From: Parus major
Lineage: Eukaryota; Chordata; Aves; Passeriformes; Paridae
Assembly: GCF_001522545.3 (NCBI RefSeq)
Contig: NC_031770.1
Span: forward strand, 31,276,865 to 31,340,864
Direction of reading: 5' to 3'
DNA: 64,000 nucleotides
The position numbers and the translations under genes are program-made. This document shows, one piece after another, positions 35,417 through 49,029 of this stretch. Every line of letters begins with the position of its first letter. Within the stretch, counting starts at the first letter, position 1. The notes beneath the pieces were generated by a model. It made no database searches. It saw only the letters and a list, made by a program, of their open reading frames with translations, and was not told where the DNA came from.

Positions 35417-37015
35417 GCTTGTTCAATGAGTTGTATGAAACTAGTGTCATTATACAGCCTGTAACACACTTCCTAACTCCTGGGTTTTTGTTAACTGCTG
35501 TTGTGGTCTGATGGGAGCAGTTTAGTTTCTATCACACAGCTGCCATTAAGCCCTTGCCCTTCAGGAAGTTTTCTCCCAGACTTTTTTGTCATGCAAAAAA
35601 TCCAGAAGAGGGATTGGGGCATCCTTTCTAAGACTCTGAAGTAAGCACAAGTGTGCAGCCTTGAGTGAATAAAGTCCCAAAGAACTGGGATGGTACCTCT
35701 GCAGTACAATTAATTTAATTTTACCTGCTTTAGCAAGGTTTAACATGGTGAATACTCCAGTTCATGACTAGGCTATGTGAAAAGTAACATTCCCATCTGT
35801 TTGACTACAGCCTGAACTGTGGAAGATGGACAGTTGGCTTGTCACATGTGGTCTTTTCCTTTTTTGTGGGCCTTAGTGTGATTTTGCCTGGCCCTTTGAG
35901 TTAATTCATAGTATACTACTCTTCCTGTTCCTGTATATAGGTGTGAAGTTTATGATACCTTCACATCCAAGGGACTAATGAAGCAGAGCACTGCTTACTA
36001 TTTTTCTGGTATAAAAGGAGAACTTAGAATGAGCAGAAATCATAATTTAACTTGTATTAGGTTTCTATATGCATTTTTCATCACCTGAAAAAATTGTCTT
36101 TGCAAACTTTTTAATGAGAAAGCTTCTAGTGTTGCTGCTAGCAATGATTAGCAACTACCTATAGTACTGGTTAGTTCATTAGAAGACTAGGCCTCCTAAT
36201 TACATCTGCATGTCTTTCCATAATTTGTACAGACCTCAAAAATTAAATGGGTGATAATCCGTCAGCAGAATTGCAAAAGACCTTGATCCTTATGTACGCA
36301 AGACCTCGGGCAGTATCTACAGTTATCAAATAGTATTTTCTTACTTGATTTTTAGCTGAATAGAAGACAATGTTGATGATATTAGCTTCACAGATACTGT
36401 ATTGTGGAATGGATGAAGACAATTTGGATGGATATAGGCAATCTGCCCCCTTGCTCCCTAGTTATTGCAAAGACAGATCTCATTTCTGGTTTAGCTATTT
36501 GGAACTGTCTTTATTTCCCTGCTAAGTAATTTTAAAATCTGAAGAGAATGTTATTTTTTCACTTTTTATAGTCCAGATCTCTTTGTGATGCTTGGATTGC
36601 CAAAAGATGGTGACTAAAACACGTATTAGGTACCTGCAGCATAATTTCTAATGGTGCAGAGGTGAAGCTGGGGAATTGGTGCTCACCCTCTGAAGGTCAG
36701 AGCACAGATTGAGTTGCATGACTGGAAGTGTTCAGCACTTACAGTGCTGCTTTAAGTATATTTATCTGTTTTCTCTTTTATATATTCTTCTCTTAAGGCA
36801 GCTGAAAAAAAAAAATCCATCCCAATTTATTTTCTTCCTTTTTATTTTTTTTAACCTGGTCTTCAGGTTTAGTGTAATTTTACCTCTTTCATACTTATGT
36901 GAGTTAAATTCCTTAAGTCTCTATTTCATCTGGGAAATGCCTCCAAAGGCATCCATTTAAATATAGCAATTTTGGTGCATCGGTCTCCAAATAATTTAGA
37001 GGGAAACTATCCATC

Positions 37016-37059
37016 ATTAGATGAATGCTTTTATGATTAGATAAATGATTAGATGAAAT
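37016..37059. repeat. Short 12-bp tandem/dispersed repeat ATTAGATRAATG
   Basis: One copy lies at 37016-37027, and two adjoining copies lie at 37036-37047 and 37048-37059 with small differences. It is a minor local duplication with AT-rich content and no known role. Confidence 0.7.
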
Positions 37060-40000
37060 AATTTTGCACTCTTTTCAGTGCAGCGCTCACTTTCTGATCA
37101 TCTGAAAAGCTTTCAGACTCTCACACATGAGTTATGCAGTCATCACTGCTCATTTTCTAGCAGAATCCCTGTGTCTACACATGCTCCTGGCTCACCAGCT
37201 CCTCTTAGTTTCACCTCAGAGCAACACAGGGCCATTACCTTTCTAGCTCATTTGGCTTATCACATTTAAGACTGTACTTGAAGAGCAAGGTCTGAGCTTT
37301 GCAACTGCATCATTATCTTCCGAAATATTTCTTAGATGTGCCGTTTTAGCACTATGTTATACATTCTGTCCTCAGAACAAGGGAGCAAAACTGGAACAGG
37401 GAGAAAGGAAAATGCCTGCTGTTTCGAGTTAGTGTTCCTACTGGGACATACCTTTGATGCAGGGTCAGGTGAAGGTAGTGCAAATGGTGCAGGAAGGCAC
37501 TTTGCTGAGTTGGAACGAAATATCACAAGCTGAAAGAGTAGTTTCTGACCACCTGCCTGGACAAAGTGATTTCATCCAGGCTGCTAATGGAATTGTCCTT
37601 GCGTGGTTTGGCAGCTGTTTGCAGCATCCTCATTATATTATTTCAGTGTGTGCACATGTTGTGAATAAAAAGAAACTAGGAGAAAATAACAAGAACTTCT
37701 CTTCCATAAAAGCTTGTTACTATGGCAGACTGCTCCAAATTGTCACTCTTTTGCAAAGGGGCTATCATATGTTATCTATAAAAATAGCAGTGATAAAAAA
37801 TCTGAGAAAACTTAGGTAAGAACATGTATTGAAAAAAATACAATTATGCTCTGAGAGTTTTCATAGTGGCCAAAACCATGTACCTTATAAGTTTTACTAT
37901 TCAACTTTCAAATCAAACAATTCTTTAAAAGTTAATTTGTTCTAATGAGGGGGGATATCTGTTGCTTATTTCATATATCTCTCTATTTTGTGAGCTATAG
38001 TGCTGCCCTGGGTTTCATGTTAATTATGTAGGACCATCATTATGTTTAGAAAAAAGTCTCCATTAAAAAAGCCCAAGCCATGAATATATCAGCTGGTAAC
38101 TGTACTTGACAGAGGTTTTCTGTGTCTCTCACAGGCTTTATGAACTGTTAGGCTTGCAGTACTTTTTGCAATTTATTTATGTGTATTGATGCGACCACAT
38201 AATTTATCTAGTTTGGAGCTCCTTTATTCCAGCATATTCAGAGCTTACCAGTATCACTAATAGAAAAGCAGAAAGAGATTCATCCTTTAATTCCTAAACA
38301 TCTTGATAAATGAGCAACAGAACCTGCCAAACAGCTAATGTAGCATGGTATGCAGACCATGATATTAGGTGTAAGAGATTGTTTTGGCAGGATTTTGGAG
38401 TACAAGTCAAGTGATTTGTAAGGATACATAAGATGACACATAAAATATATGGCCTGCCTCAGTATTTTCAGTACTCACATGGAAGTAGCAACAGAGTTAC
38501 TGCTCTTCAGTTCAGCTGTTACATAAACTTGCCTTCTTGATATCAAAACATTGGTGTCAAGAGTTAAGATTGGGTGATGAGAGAAGGAAAAAGATTCCTC
38601 TTCAAATGACGCTGAGATGATATGCAGTGGAGCAGAACCCTTGCTAAATGATTGGTTCAAAGCAAAATGCAAGCTCAAAAACATTATCTTTTAAAAACCT
38701 ATTTTACTGCTTGTGGCTCCTCACTGTGCTTCAGATATAATTTACATCAAGGTTTAAGGATTTATCATTACCTAGACTACCCTGCCTTCCATCAGTGTCA
38801 TGCTTACAATGCTGGTAGTCTTTGTGTAAAATGCCTTCATCCCCTCAAAGTAGTACTTCTGAAAATTGGAATAATATTAAATAAATAATATTAAAGGCAA
38901 ACATTCCTGGGATTACCTAACATATTCTCCTCTAACTATCCACAGGAAGAAACTTGTATTTCAGCTTCCTTAATGCAGTATGTGTTGGCTAAGATGAATT
39001 TAGCTACTTGACTGTGTCATGACAGGTAAAGATTAGGCACATGATTAATATTCTTCTGACTAGAAAGAGCAGCTAAAGAGTTGGGGCTTGTGCATCAAGT
39101 CAACATTGTACTGGATTTTGAAAATACCCCCATTTTCAATTATTTTGATGAGGCTTGCTTTATTTTTCCAGGGATCAGATGAATAACACCAGTGCAATAT
39201 TCCTGCCTGGCACTGGTCTCCCACGTGGTCAGTCCCACTAAGGGTGTTATTGTAACAATTACTCAAAGCATATATTAGAATTTTTTTCCTTCCTAAAATT
39301 AGTCTAAGGCATTTCAAACACTTGATTTTAACAGCACAGCTGATTCATGTGGCAGCTTTTCAAGGGAAAAATGTCAGTAATGTGCTTAAATTCTGTTTTC
39401 CTGATGTGGGAAAAGGGCACTGAAAGGACTCTGCCGTTGAAAACGCTTCTTCTTTTGTCCCCAGTTTATTTTGATTTTTATTACTTAAATACTGCCCATG
39501 AAATATTAGCTAGTGGTGCTTGACTGAATTATGAGTAAGATGAGCTTGAGCTAAAAAACTATTGTTCTTCCATGTTTCTTTGTGTCATTCAATAGCTCTG
39601 ATCTGACTTCTAAAGCATGTTTACATGTTTTTCTTAGAGTTTCATGACATCATCACACCTATAGATTTAGGGGTCTGATGCAAATGATGATCTGATTCTA
39701 TTAAAATTATTAGTTTGCCAAAACATGAACAACATTTTGTATTCTCTCCATCTCTTACATGGCTGAATCAATTCCAAAAAATTTATATGTAATGGACTTT
39801 ATTTTGAATCACATTCTTTTGTTGCATGCATGAAGGTTTTATGCAACTTTCTTCCAGTATATCAGTATTGGGAGCAGCTGGTCCTCCCTTCCTTAAGCAC
39901 CCAATACTTTTCACAAACTTTTGTCTACTTAAAAGAGTAGTACTTCTGGGTTTTGCTATCACTTTAGCATCATGTTGTTTGCAGTTAAATGCCCACACAA

Positions 40001-40077
40001 ATAGAAATGAAAGGAATCTTGGGGTGAGATAAAGTTATTTTTATTAACCAATCCCCATCAAACTTCATTGAGTTCAT

Positions 40078-40097
40078 TTATATATATACATATATAA
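40078..40097. repeat. Short TA/CA microsatellite
   Basis: A 20-base alternating purine-pyrimidine run (TATATATATACATATATA type). Confidence 0.8.
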
Positions 40098-41582
40098 TTT
40101 AGGAGACTTTCATTTTAATTCATGCCTTTATGTAACAACTTATTTACAGCCTGGATATTTACTTCCATGGGCTTCACTTGTGAGCTCTAATGAGTATGAC
40201 TCAGAGATGTTGCTTGGACTTTCATTTTCATTTTAAGCAGAAAGGCTATTGTAGTCCCTACAGATTATTGCCTAACAGCTGTTTTCAAAACACTAAACAG
40301 ATAAAATTATAATAAAACTCCTTTACCATGCAGCCAAATATTTCATAAAATATGTATGGTTTTTACTCCTACTTCAGCACAGAATGTAAGAAATCATCTT
40401 AATTTGCTACCAGCATGCTGTGTCTCAAAAAAGTTGTGCTTTGTGGTCTAATCGAAAACTTTAACTGAAATGGTGAGGATGAGGGTCTTTATGGATTGCT
40501 ATATGGACAGAAGAGATTTTTTCTTCTTTAGTATAAAAGAGATCACCCAGTGATTCCATTGAAAATATTTAGTTTGAACACCGATTCAGAAATAGTGCAC
40601 TGAAATATAAACTGATGACATCAGAATGACTGTCGTAAATGCAATTATGCTTCAACCCACAATAATCTTAAATGAGATATTTTATTAAATGTTAATAACT
40701 TTGGGGACTAGACTGGTTTCTTCTTATGTCTTTCAAGTAAGAGTTACTATGCAACAAGATGCCTGCAATATAAAGAAGGTGGAATGTGTACCAAGGGATG
40801 TTTATGAGGGCTTAAAACCATTTGAGATTTATTAATTTTCTGGAGTTGGGTTAACATGGTTCTATGAATAGGCACAAGGCCTGGAGACTGGGATTAGGAA
40901 GGTTTCCAGAGGCTCTGAACTCATGTCAAGCAAAACTGTCATGCCAAGCAGCTAAGTCAACTGAATAGGGAAAAGTCTTGGAAGTGCTTTATCAGTGCAT
41001 AATGTTTGTAAATTTTATTCAATTAATTTACAGCTGCAGGGCTCACGAGGCTGAAATTAAAGTTTTGTAAAGTTTTGATAAGGAAGCAGCCAAAAAAAAC
41101 AACAAAAAAGTTTGATTAGCTCTGGATGGTTTTAAACAAGTTGGCAGTGGAACAAAACACTAGCAAGTATTGCAGAGGAAGGTGCACCTAGTCTTAGGAG
41201 CTATTGTAGTCAGCTGGGTTGGTAGCAGAATGCCTGTCAGCACCCTGCATAGGGAGCCTGCAGGTATGCTTGACATTTACTTTCCTTTCTGCCAATAGAT
41301 GCCTAAAGGAAAAGCCATGTTCCAGAGAAAAGCTTCTGGAATTTCGTGCTATCAAAGGCACTTACAAATAAACATTATGCTTTAAATTCCTGTTATTTCT
41401 ATGACAAGGTTAAATAGAATTTGCTTCAGACAAAACATGAGTTAAAAAGAAGATATGCCAGAAGATGCCCAAGGTGCTAACATAGCTTTACACAAAATAT
41501 CTGTGCCTTTGTTGCAGGCTTGAAAATTACTGTCTTGAGTTGATCCCCATGCCTCTTATTTGGGGTTTTGATGGGTTTTTTG

Positions 41583-41687
41583 TTTTATTTTATTTTATTT
41601 TATTTTATTTTATTTTATTTTATTTTATTTTATTTTATTTTATTTTATTTTATTTTATTTTATTTTATTTTATTTATTTTATTTTAT
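41583..41687. repeat. TTTTA pentanucleotide microsatellite, about 21 units
   Basis: From 41583 the unit TTTTA repeats without error for about 18 units. One four-base unit near 41673 breaks the period, and a few more units follow before TATATC. Since 5 and 3 share no factor, a reading frame across it spells a 5-residue cycle (Phe-Tyr-Phe-Ile-Leu) with no stop on the plus strand. This explains two open frames there (41540-41728 and 41568-41864), which are not genes. The length and near-perfection suggest recent growth and likely length polymorphism. Confidence 0.97.
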
Positions 41688-43968
41688 ATCAGGGAAACCC
41701 TCAATGTCCCCAAGAAGCTTTTGGATAAATCTTGGCAAAATCACAGTCACCCCATTTCTCTGTTTCTTGTGGCTGAGTTAGGAGAAATGGTGTTGCCTAT
41801 TGATACTTTACTTTTGTCCCTTATGTATGCTCATGACAGACCAGAATTTTGGAACCAAGCTTAATCCTCTCATATGCCCTCCCTCTCTTATGCAACATGT
41901 GTTGCTGAGGTAGCAACATTCCTTTTAGTTGCATGTATTCATTACCTCATATTTGCATTATTGAACAGAGCAGTATTTTTGGTTTTTTCTTACATGCATT
42001 GTTAATTTTTAGTCTTGAGTTACCATTTCTCGGTATTGTTTCTTAAAATAAGAATAACCAAGTGAATTATCCAGGCAGCTTTAACACTTCCAGTGATTGT
42101 GAAATTTATATTTTATTTGCAACCTTCTGCCAGTGTATCTACAATGAGAAAGGAAATTCCATTAAAATGAAATTATGGTATGAGAACCCATCTGCTTTTG
42201 CTGAAATGTTTTTATTTATTTTGGGAAAATCTAATCTTCAATTTCAGGTCACTTCAAAAGCAAACAACTCCATTTGTTAAGAGCATCTTTTAAGAGAGTG
42301 AATGGTGAAGGTTTGATACATCCCAGTCATGCCAAAGTTGTGGCAGATGTACCTAGAGAATGTACAGAGATGTACCAAGAGATCTGTCTGGATATGGGAG
42401 CTGCACAAAAAGTAAACTATCTTGTCTGGGAGCAGGGAAGCGTCTTGAGAGGACAAAAGCAGTGTCACTCTTGGCTCAGTTTCTGCTATCAGTCATTGAA
42501 ACCCTTTGATTTTGAGAGAGACCTAAGGGCAGCAGGGAGTTACTGGAGGTGGTGGTGTTTTCTGTGGTGCCTTTTCTGTCAAGGGCACAGCTCCCTGTGT
42601 GCCCTGGGGAAGCTGCTAGGCTTTTCTCCAGGGGCCCACTGGGCTTAGAACTTCACACCAAAAGAACTCAGATCGGGTCCAAACGCCTGTGAATTACTTC
42701 GAATTAGTTTCTGACATTACAGATTAGGATCCTTCCTGCAATGCTACTGGTGTGGAAGACCTTGAAGACTTTGCAAGTGTAAATTGTGCCACACACTGTG
42801 GTTATTTAACTTTGAACTCATTGCTCATGGTTGGATGCTAAATGTGTTTTGCGATGCCATTTCCATAAAAGTTTAAAAAGAAGCAACTTTTCCTTTATTA
42901 AGTAATGTTTCCTTCATAAATTATGCTGACATTTTAGGATTGGAGGAAAAACTAGAGACAAGTAGGTCTGTGACTTCCTTCTCTCTTAGAATGACACTGT
43001 GACCAAGCCCACAGGCTTTCTGGTGAGGCTTGCATGCTGTCCACTGAGATTTTTACACTGGGACAGCAGGTGAAAGGCATCTGGGTTTGTACTGGGTAGT
43101 TTATAGAAAGTCTTAAAGGACATTTTATAAGGTTTTACTGAAATTTCCCCAATCTTTTAAATGTCCTCTACCCAGGTTCATGATTGTGAAATATAATGTA
43201 TGGATGAGCATTCACCCCAGTCTACCTCTGCAGTACAGAGGAGACACCAGCAGTTGATTATCCTAGTGGTTTGGCATGGCCATTTTTGGTTTTATGTGCT
43301 ATTTACCCATTTTCAGTCCCATTTTCCTTATTTCCTTCTTCAAATACCTCTGTGGATTGTTCTAATGTAGTTTAGAAGTTGGCAGAGCACTGTCTTAAAA
43401 CTGAAACCTGTAAGTTTTGGTACAGTGTGACACCTATCCATTGTTTTCCATTGTCACTATGTACAAAGCAATCTTGCTGGGCTATGAAGCTGTACACTTA
43501 AAATCACTGTATTTATGTGAAGTTAAACATTCTGTGTCAAACTTTGCACAAGATTCAGATTTTTCTATCCTAACTGTGCATGAAAAAAACATTTTTATAT
43601 CTTCACTTTGCATGAAAGACATAAAGCAGAAGCTCTCTTTGAAGTTTCTGAAAATATTTGGGTTTGTACTCATTAATGTGTCAATATATAGATATCTTCT
43701 GCACTTTAAAAGCAGATTCAAAACCCCCGTATTTCTTTTGGGTGTTCAGAATGAGCATGGTTTGCATCTCACTTATGAGACAATAGGTTTCTTAAATGGC
43801 ATATTGACTCCTTGATCACAGCACTAATTACAAACGATTTTTCAATGTATTGAGATCAGCCTGTTTAGTTCTGTGTCAGAAAAAGAAATAATTTTTTTTA
43901 TATAGGATTCTTAAATGATTGTAGAAGAGCACAGCAAAACTCTGCTGGGATTTGATCTATTATTGAGG

Positions 43969-44015
43969 ATCTCAGAGCACTGTAAGCATTAGAATAATAA
44001 CCTGTTGCAATAAAG
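43969..44015. mobile_element. Possible MIR/L3-type scrap
   Basis: The text 'gaggatctcagagcactg' followed by 'taagcattagaataataa' resembles the 'gatctcaaagcactttacaaacattaat' part of the same ancient element family seen at 16.8 and 62.2 kb. Only about 45 bases match, so chance cannot be excluded. Confidence 0.35.
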
Positions 44016-47000
44016 CCATGATTTACCTACTGTATACTCTCATTAAAGGGAACTTGATTCATCACTCAGGTGTGAAATATATGTCACAGAAGTCAGTTAT
44101 TTGTTATGATATACAGTAATTCTGTGAAATTAATAAAGCTTTAAAACTAAGGTATTTAAAGAAGCAAATCAGGAATTGAAACGCTAGGAGTCATGTGAAG
44201 AATGGACTTGCTCACATAAATAGTTGGTCTGGACTGAAATGAAACCATTTTATGGCAGAAACAAAGGAATATTCTACACATTATGCTAAAGATATTATGA
44301 GATGAAAAATTTTCTATGCCAACACAGTATACTTGCTTTCTGCTAGCAGCTGTAATTTGTTCATGTGGGTTCTGTGCAGTCAGTCCATTTTTGAGTCTGT
44401 ATCATTATTCTCCATATTACAAAATGCTCATTTGCTGTTAGCTTCTATTTTGAGGCACTAAAGTAAAAGCTGTTTCTATGAAGTCTAGCCTCAAGACTTG
44501 GGAGGTGTTTCTTAGCATTTAAATTGATTGGTTTTGTCCATAGCATTCAACATGGCCTGGAAAATAAAATTTGAGAGGAGCATGAGTGGGTTTCTTCATG
44601 ACTACTCCTGAGCTATGTGTCCTGGAGAATTTTAAATAATTTGGAAGAAACTGGTCACATGTGAGGGCTCCAAAAAACTCTCTGATATGCAGTTCCTCTC
44701 AGTCTTAGAAGCAACAAGTATTTGAGAAATAGTCTTCCATTAAATGTTAAAGTCTGAGGGATGCAGATATGTTCAAGCAAGTACTGTCTTTGTACAGATG
44801 AATTTATCCTTTTGTTGTATTCCCAGTTCCCTGTTGCTTCTGCACTGCTCTTAGGCACTGCTTTTTGCCTGTCTCTGTCTCTCCAACCATCCAAATACCC
44901 AGGGGTGTAAAAAAAGCCGCTGTTCATTCCAGTCCACTGTTTGTGTCCATGGTGTGCTTCTTGTCAATGCAGCCAGTGCCACATCCACTGACAGCCGCGC
45001 TTGGAAGAGTTACTGACTGTCAGAGGTGTGGTCTGAACCTGATTTATTTATAAAATGATTATAGGGGTAGACACCGGACACAGACCCTGTTGACATCTTC
45101 ATTTAGGTATAAGAGGTGCAAGAACATTATTTGATAGTGGCTGATTTTGAAAACACTTGGTGAGGAGGAGCTCAGTGAGGCTTGCACTTAGGGAAATATC
45201 CATCTTAGGAGTAAACAAGAACACAAACAGAGTGCTGTTCCAGGAAACTGGTTTATTGATTAATTATGGCAATAATACTCTAAAGACAGTAAAACTCTGG
45301 TGGGCCAAAAGCAATATTTGAGAAAGCTGATATTCTCAGGCCTGACTAACACATGAGGTTGAAGCTTAGTGCTTGTTTTTGGTTAACTTACAGCTAAGAC
45401 TTCACTGTTTTGCAGCTTGTTTAAAAGGACATTGAGTTTTTAAATGAGATTTCAGGAAATTACTGTGTTTTTCAGCCATCCTTTTTACTTTCTTTGGTTT
45501 TATAAACTAGTAATAATATGCTCTTACTCTCCACAAATGGTAGATAATGTGAGGGAGATATAGTGGCCTGTAAACTTTGTTCTGGAGAAATTTAACTCAG
45601 TTCAAGGAAGTCTGAACGACAAGAAGATAAGCTATGGCCAGGGGTGTGTTTATGAGGATAGAGATCTTCCTGCTATGGGATCACTTGACAAGAAACAGAG
45701 AACGCATATGAAGAGCTAAACATGCAGCAAGATTGTTTATATCTCCCTGACTACTTCTCTCCTCTGCCTATGCAGAGATTTCTGAATGTTCAGTCTTTAT
45801 TCTTCTCCTTGATTTTATGTAGCTTAATCCAGGATTGCTTTAGGCAGTTTGCTCTTTATAGTGCAAATGTTTTAGTCGCTGTCTGTTATGAGAGAAGTTT
45901 CCTTTACTAAATTATACTAAATTATTTACTGTGCAATTTTTGCCCTGCCTCAAGTGGGGACTAAAGGAACAGTTATACTGCATATCATTTTCATGTCTGC
46001 TGCAGTATTGCTTTGTTGCTTTGAAAAAAAAAGACTGTTGTGGAGTGGTAGTTTAAATTTCCAAATATTAACAAATGCTTTATTCTTGTTTTTCTGTAAG
46101 TTATCTAGATTTGCTGACTTTTCTCTCAGCATTACTAGTTTTATCCTAACTACCATAAAATCTTTGGCTTCTTTTTAAAATACATCTTGTCTCCCCACTA
46201 TGGAATAATTTGCACTACTTCCTCAGAAATATTGGCCAAAATCTCTGAAAGGCAGCTTGGAATAAGATACTTTTGTAGTGGCAAGAGGCTGCAGAAATGA
46301 TCAGCGATCAGTCAGTCAGAAAGGGCTTTCAGTTTGTTGTCGGGAGGAGAAGAAGCCGCACAATCTTTGGTGAATCTTCCTCTTACTAACTGATTTATAA
46401 AAGATGTTAATTAATATGATGAATTGTTACTCTTTCCGTTTAATAGTTCAGTCACAAAAGGCAGCTGGGGGCAGAGAGGCCAGCACACAGCCGCTGGCAG
46501 AGCAGGGTGCGCTCACCTCAGCGGACGGGAGGCTGCCCCGCGCAGGTGCCAGCCACAGGGTGCTCCTGGCAGGGATCAGTGCCAAGGGTGGGTGCTCTGC
46601 CTCCTGCTATTGCTGTGGACAACTGGATCACATGGAAAAGGCACAGTGATGGGCATGCCTGAAAGCTAGATTGGCATTCAAGAGGTTAATTAGAATGGGA
46701 AGGAGCAATTAAAGGGACGTGAGGAAGTGTTCATGAAACTGTAATTGAGCACTCTTCATTAAACGATCTCATTAAATGAGACGGAGGATTTTTTTTTGTT
46801 GTTGAAATTCTGAACTTCCTATTAAGATTGTCTAATCAGCTTTCTGAAAGGGGAGTTATTAAAATACCATACCTTTTGAAACCTTTTGCTGTTCTCAAGA
46901 TACTGCGAGGTATGTTTTATGTGGATGTATTTTCCTCGGCATCAAAATGGAGAGATGGAAGTAATAACAATGCTTGTGTATGAATGTCACGAGTCCATTA

Positions 47001-49003
47001 TTTATATTTGCCACACCTATGAGACAAATGAAAGTTTAGCTCCTAGTTTCAGTAACTGCATCCTTGTATTTCGTATAGTGTGTGGTAATGTGGCTACACG
47101 TACAGAATACAAATCAATACCTTAACAGCAAGTAACAGATGGATGGCTCCTGCAAAAGAACTTTGTTGTCCATTTATTGATCACAGTTATGTTAACAGAG
47201 ACATACCATAACTACCAGTGCCAAAATAAACATCAGTTTAAATAGTGATCCAGTGAGAACAGGATTCTTGCTGGTTTACTTTGTGAGGGCAGTCTTGCTA
47301 ACTGCTAGTCTGCTTCTGAAATTCTCTGATTTTAAGCAAAGAGCAGGGGCTCAGAGAGACATTCCTGCTGTAAAAAATATCTTAAATATTGTAAAGAATT
47401 CAAGCATTTAAGTAACAAAAAATAAAACCTGTTACGTAAAAATATTAATTATAAAGAAGCACAGTGAAATGTTGCTGATTTAAAACCAACCAAAAGAAGT
47501 AACAGCTTTGCCTAATGTGATGCTGTTCATATTCCTGCTGTACATCATTGTCTCAATGATTTCATTTGGTTTTCTTTTCTACCTTTGTGTTTAAGAACTG
47601 CAGGGGCACATGGAGAGAGGACAGCAAAAGTTAGTGTGCACCAAATATTGCTGTTGTAGAAAGTAAGCAAAATGAAAGCAGATGGAAAAGCTTCATATCT
47701 CTCTAATTCCCTTACCTTGGCCCTGGGCACTGTGTGCTGTAGTGGTAAATGCCCATGCAGTGATTAGGTTACAAATTATTTTTGATGTTATTGATGTCCT
47801 TCCAAAATCTTCTGAAGTGTTTTACATGTGTGTGACACGTTTTGTGGATATGTTTATGTTCTCATTTTGGCTCAGTCTCTGTTTTGCACTGTGGCCCCAG
47901 TTCTGTGATTGTCCAGTGTCAGTTGTCTTCTGGCCTCCTCTTGGCGCAAAAACAACTTGTTCTCTTTTAGAGAAAACCCTGGCTGCTGAACACAGATATA
48001 TTGACATATTTTCCACATATCCACTGGAGACTGCTTTCTACAGAGCAGTGTAAATATAACCAACCTGGAACAGCATGAATGCAAGCCAATATATGCCTTT
48101 TGCTGCCAATTTTTCTTCTATATTGCAAAAACAGTTTAGAGGCATCCACAATATACCCTTACTGTAAATAGCATTGCTCTGATTAGTCATAGTAACAAAA
48201 GTCCATTTTTCTTAAATGGCCCTTCAGTGAAGTACTAATTAATTCCAAGTATTTGGGAATCTGCATTGTGTAGCTTGTGTTTCCTATTACCAACATATAT
48301 AATTTATTGAAAAATAAATGAAAAAATACATGAGTGGAAGAGGAGGAAGACACATAACATTTCAAAAGTGATAGGGAAGGTAGTAGCCTTTAGTCTCAGA
48401 CAAGCTCCTAGACATAAACAAGGAAGGACCCTGTAGGAAATGTGGCTTTTTGCCTCCTGTCAGTAGGAGATTTTGAGACTGCATTGTCTGCGTTTGCTCT
48501 TGCCTTTTACTCTTGAAGCTCAGCAGATACCATTACCCCTCAGCTGTGTTCTGGCAGCTGCACTGGCTGCATTTGTACCCTCAGAGTTTTGGGAATATGG
48601 GATTATAGGGGGAAGGAAGTGACCCAGAAATACAGCAGGAGTTTTCTTTCCTCTTTTAGCATTTATACCAATTATCTATTTTATTTAAATAAATTACTGA
48701 AGAAACTCTCCATATATATGCCCAGTTCATCCATATGTACTGCAAAGCAGCTGTGGTAAACGAAACCAAAAGGCATGGCACATCAGTTCACACCCCTTCC
48801 CCTGAACTTGGCTACTTTTTTTTTGTATGGTTGAATCTTGTAGTTCCTTTAAGGATTAGACAGGTCTGAAAAACCTTCGAACCAGTGTCTTGCTTTTGTT
48901 CCCTTCCTTATAGGGAGAGCATCCCCCTGCCATGTTGGCTGCTGTCCCTTAGATCATGCATAGAAATAATGAGAGCCACTGCTCCTGACAGCCTGCATTT
49001 TTT

Positions 49004-49029
49004 GGGGGGGGGTAGGTGGAGAGGGAGGG
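49004..49029 (+). repeat. G-rich tract, possible G-quadruplex
   Basis: A run of nine G, then a ten-base loop containing GG pairs, then two GGG triplets one base apart. The pattern can supply four G-triplets. There is no promoter or gene context to suggest a function. Confidence 0.5.

Larger units (their letters stand above)
34679..41582. other. Unique non-coding AT-rich DNA
   Basis: No coding exon, RNA gene or transposon is recognised across these 6.9 kb apart from the small simple repeats listed separately (35389, 37016, 40078). Open frames, such as the 121-codon frame at 37454-37819 (+), have no recognisable motif. Confidence 0.45.

Noticed and set aside
41540..41864. Open frames with repeating Phe-Tyr-Phe-Ile-Leu
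   Set aside because: An artefact of the TTTTA array, which has no stop codons on the plus strand.
43417..43815. Plus-strand open frame of 132 codons
   Set aside because: No recognisable domain, AT-rich codon content as in the flanks, no splice or promoter context.
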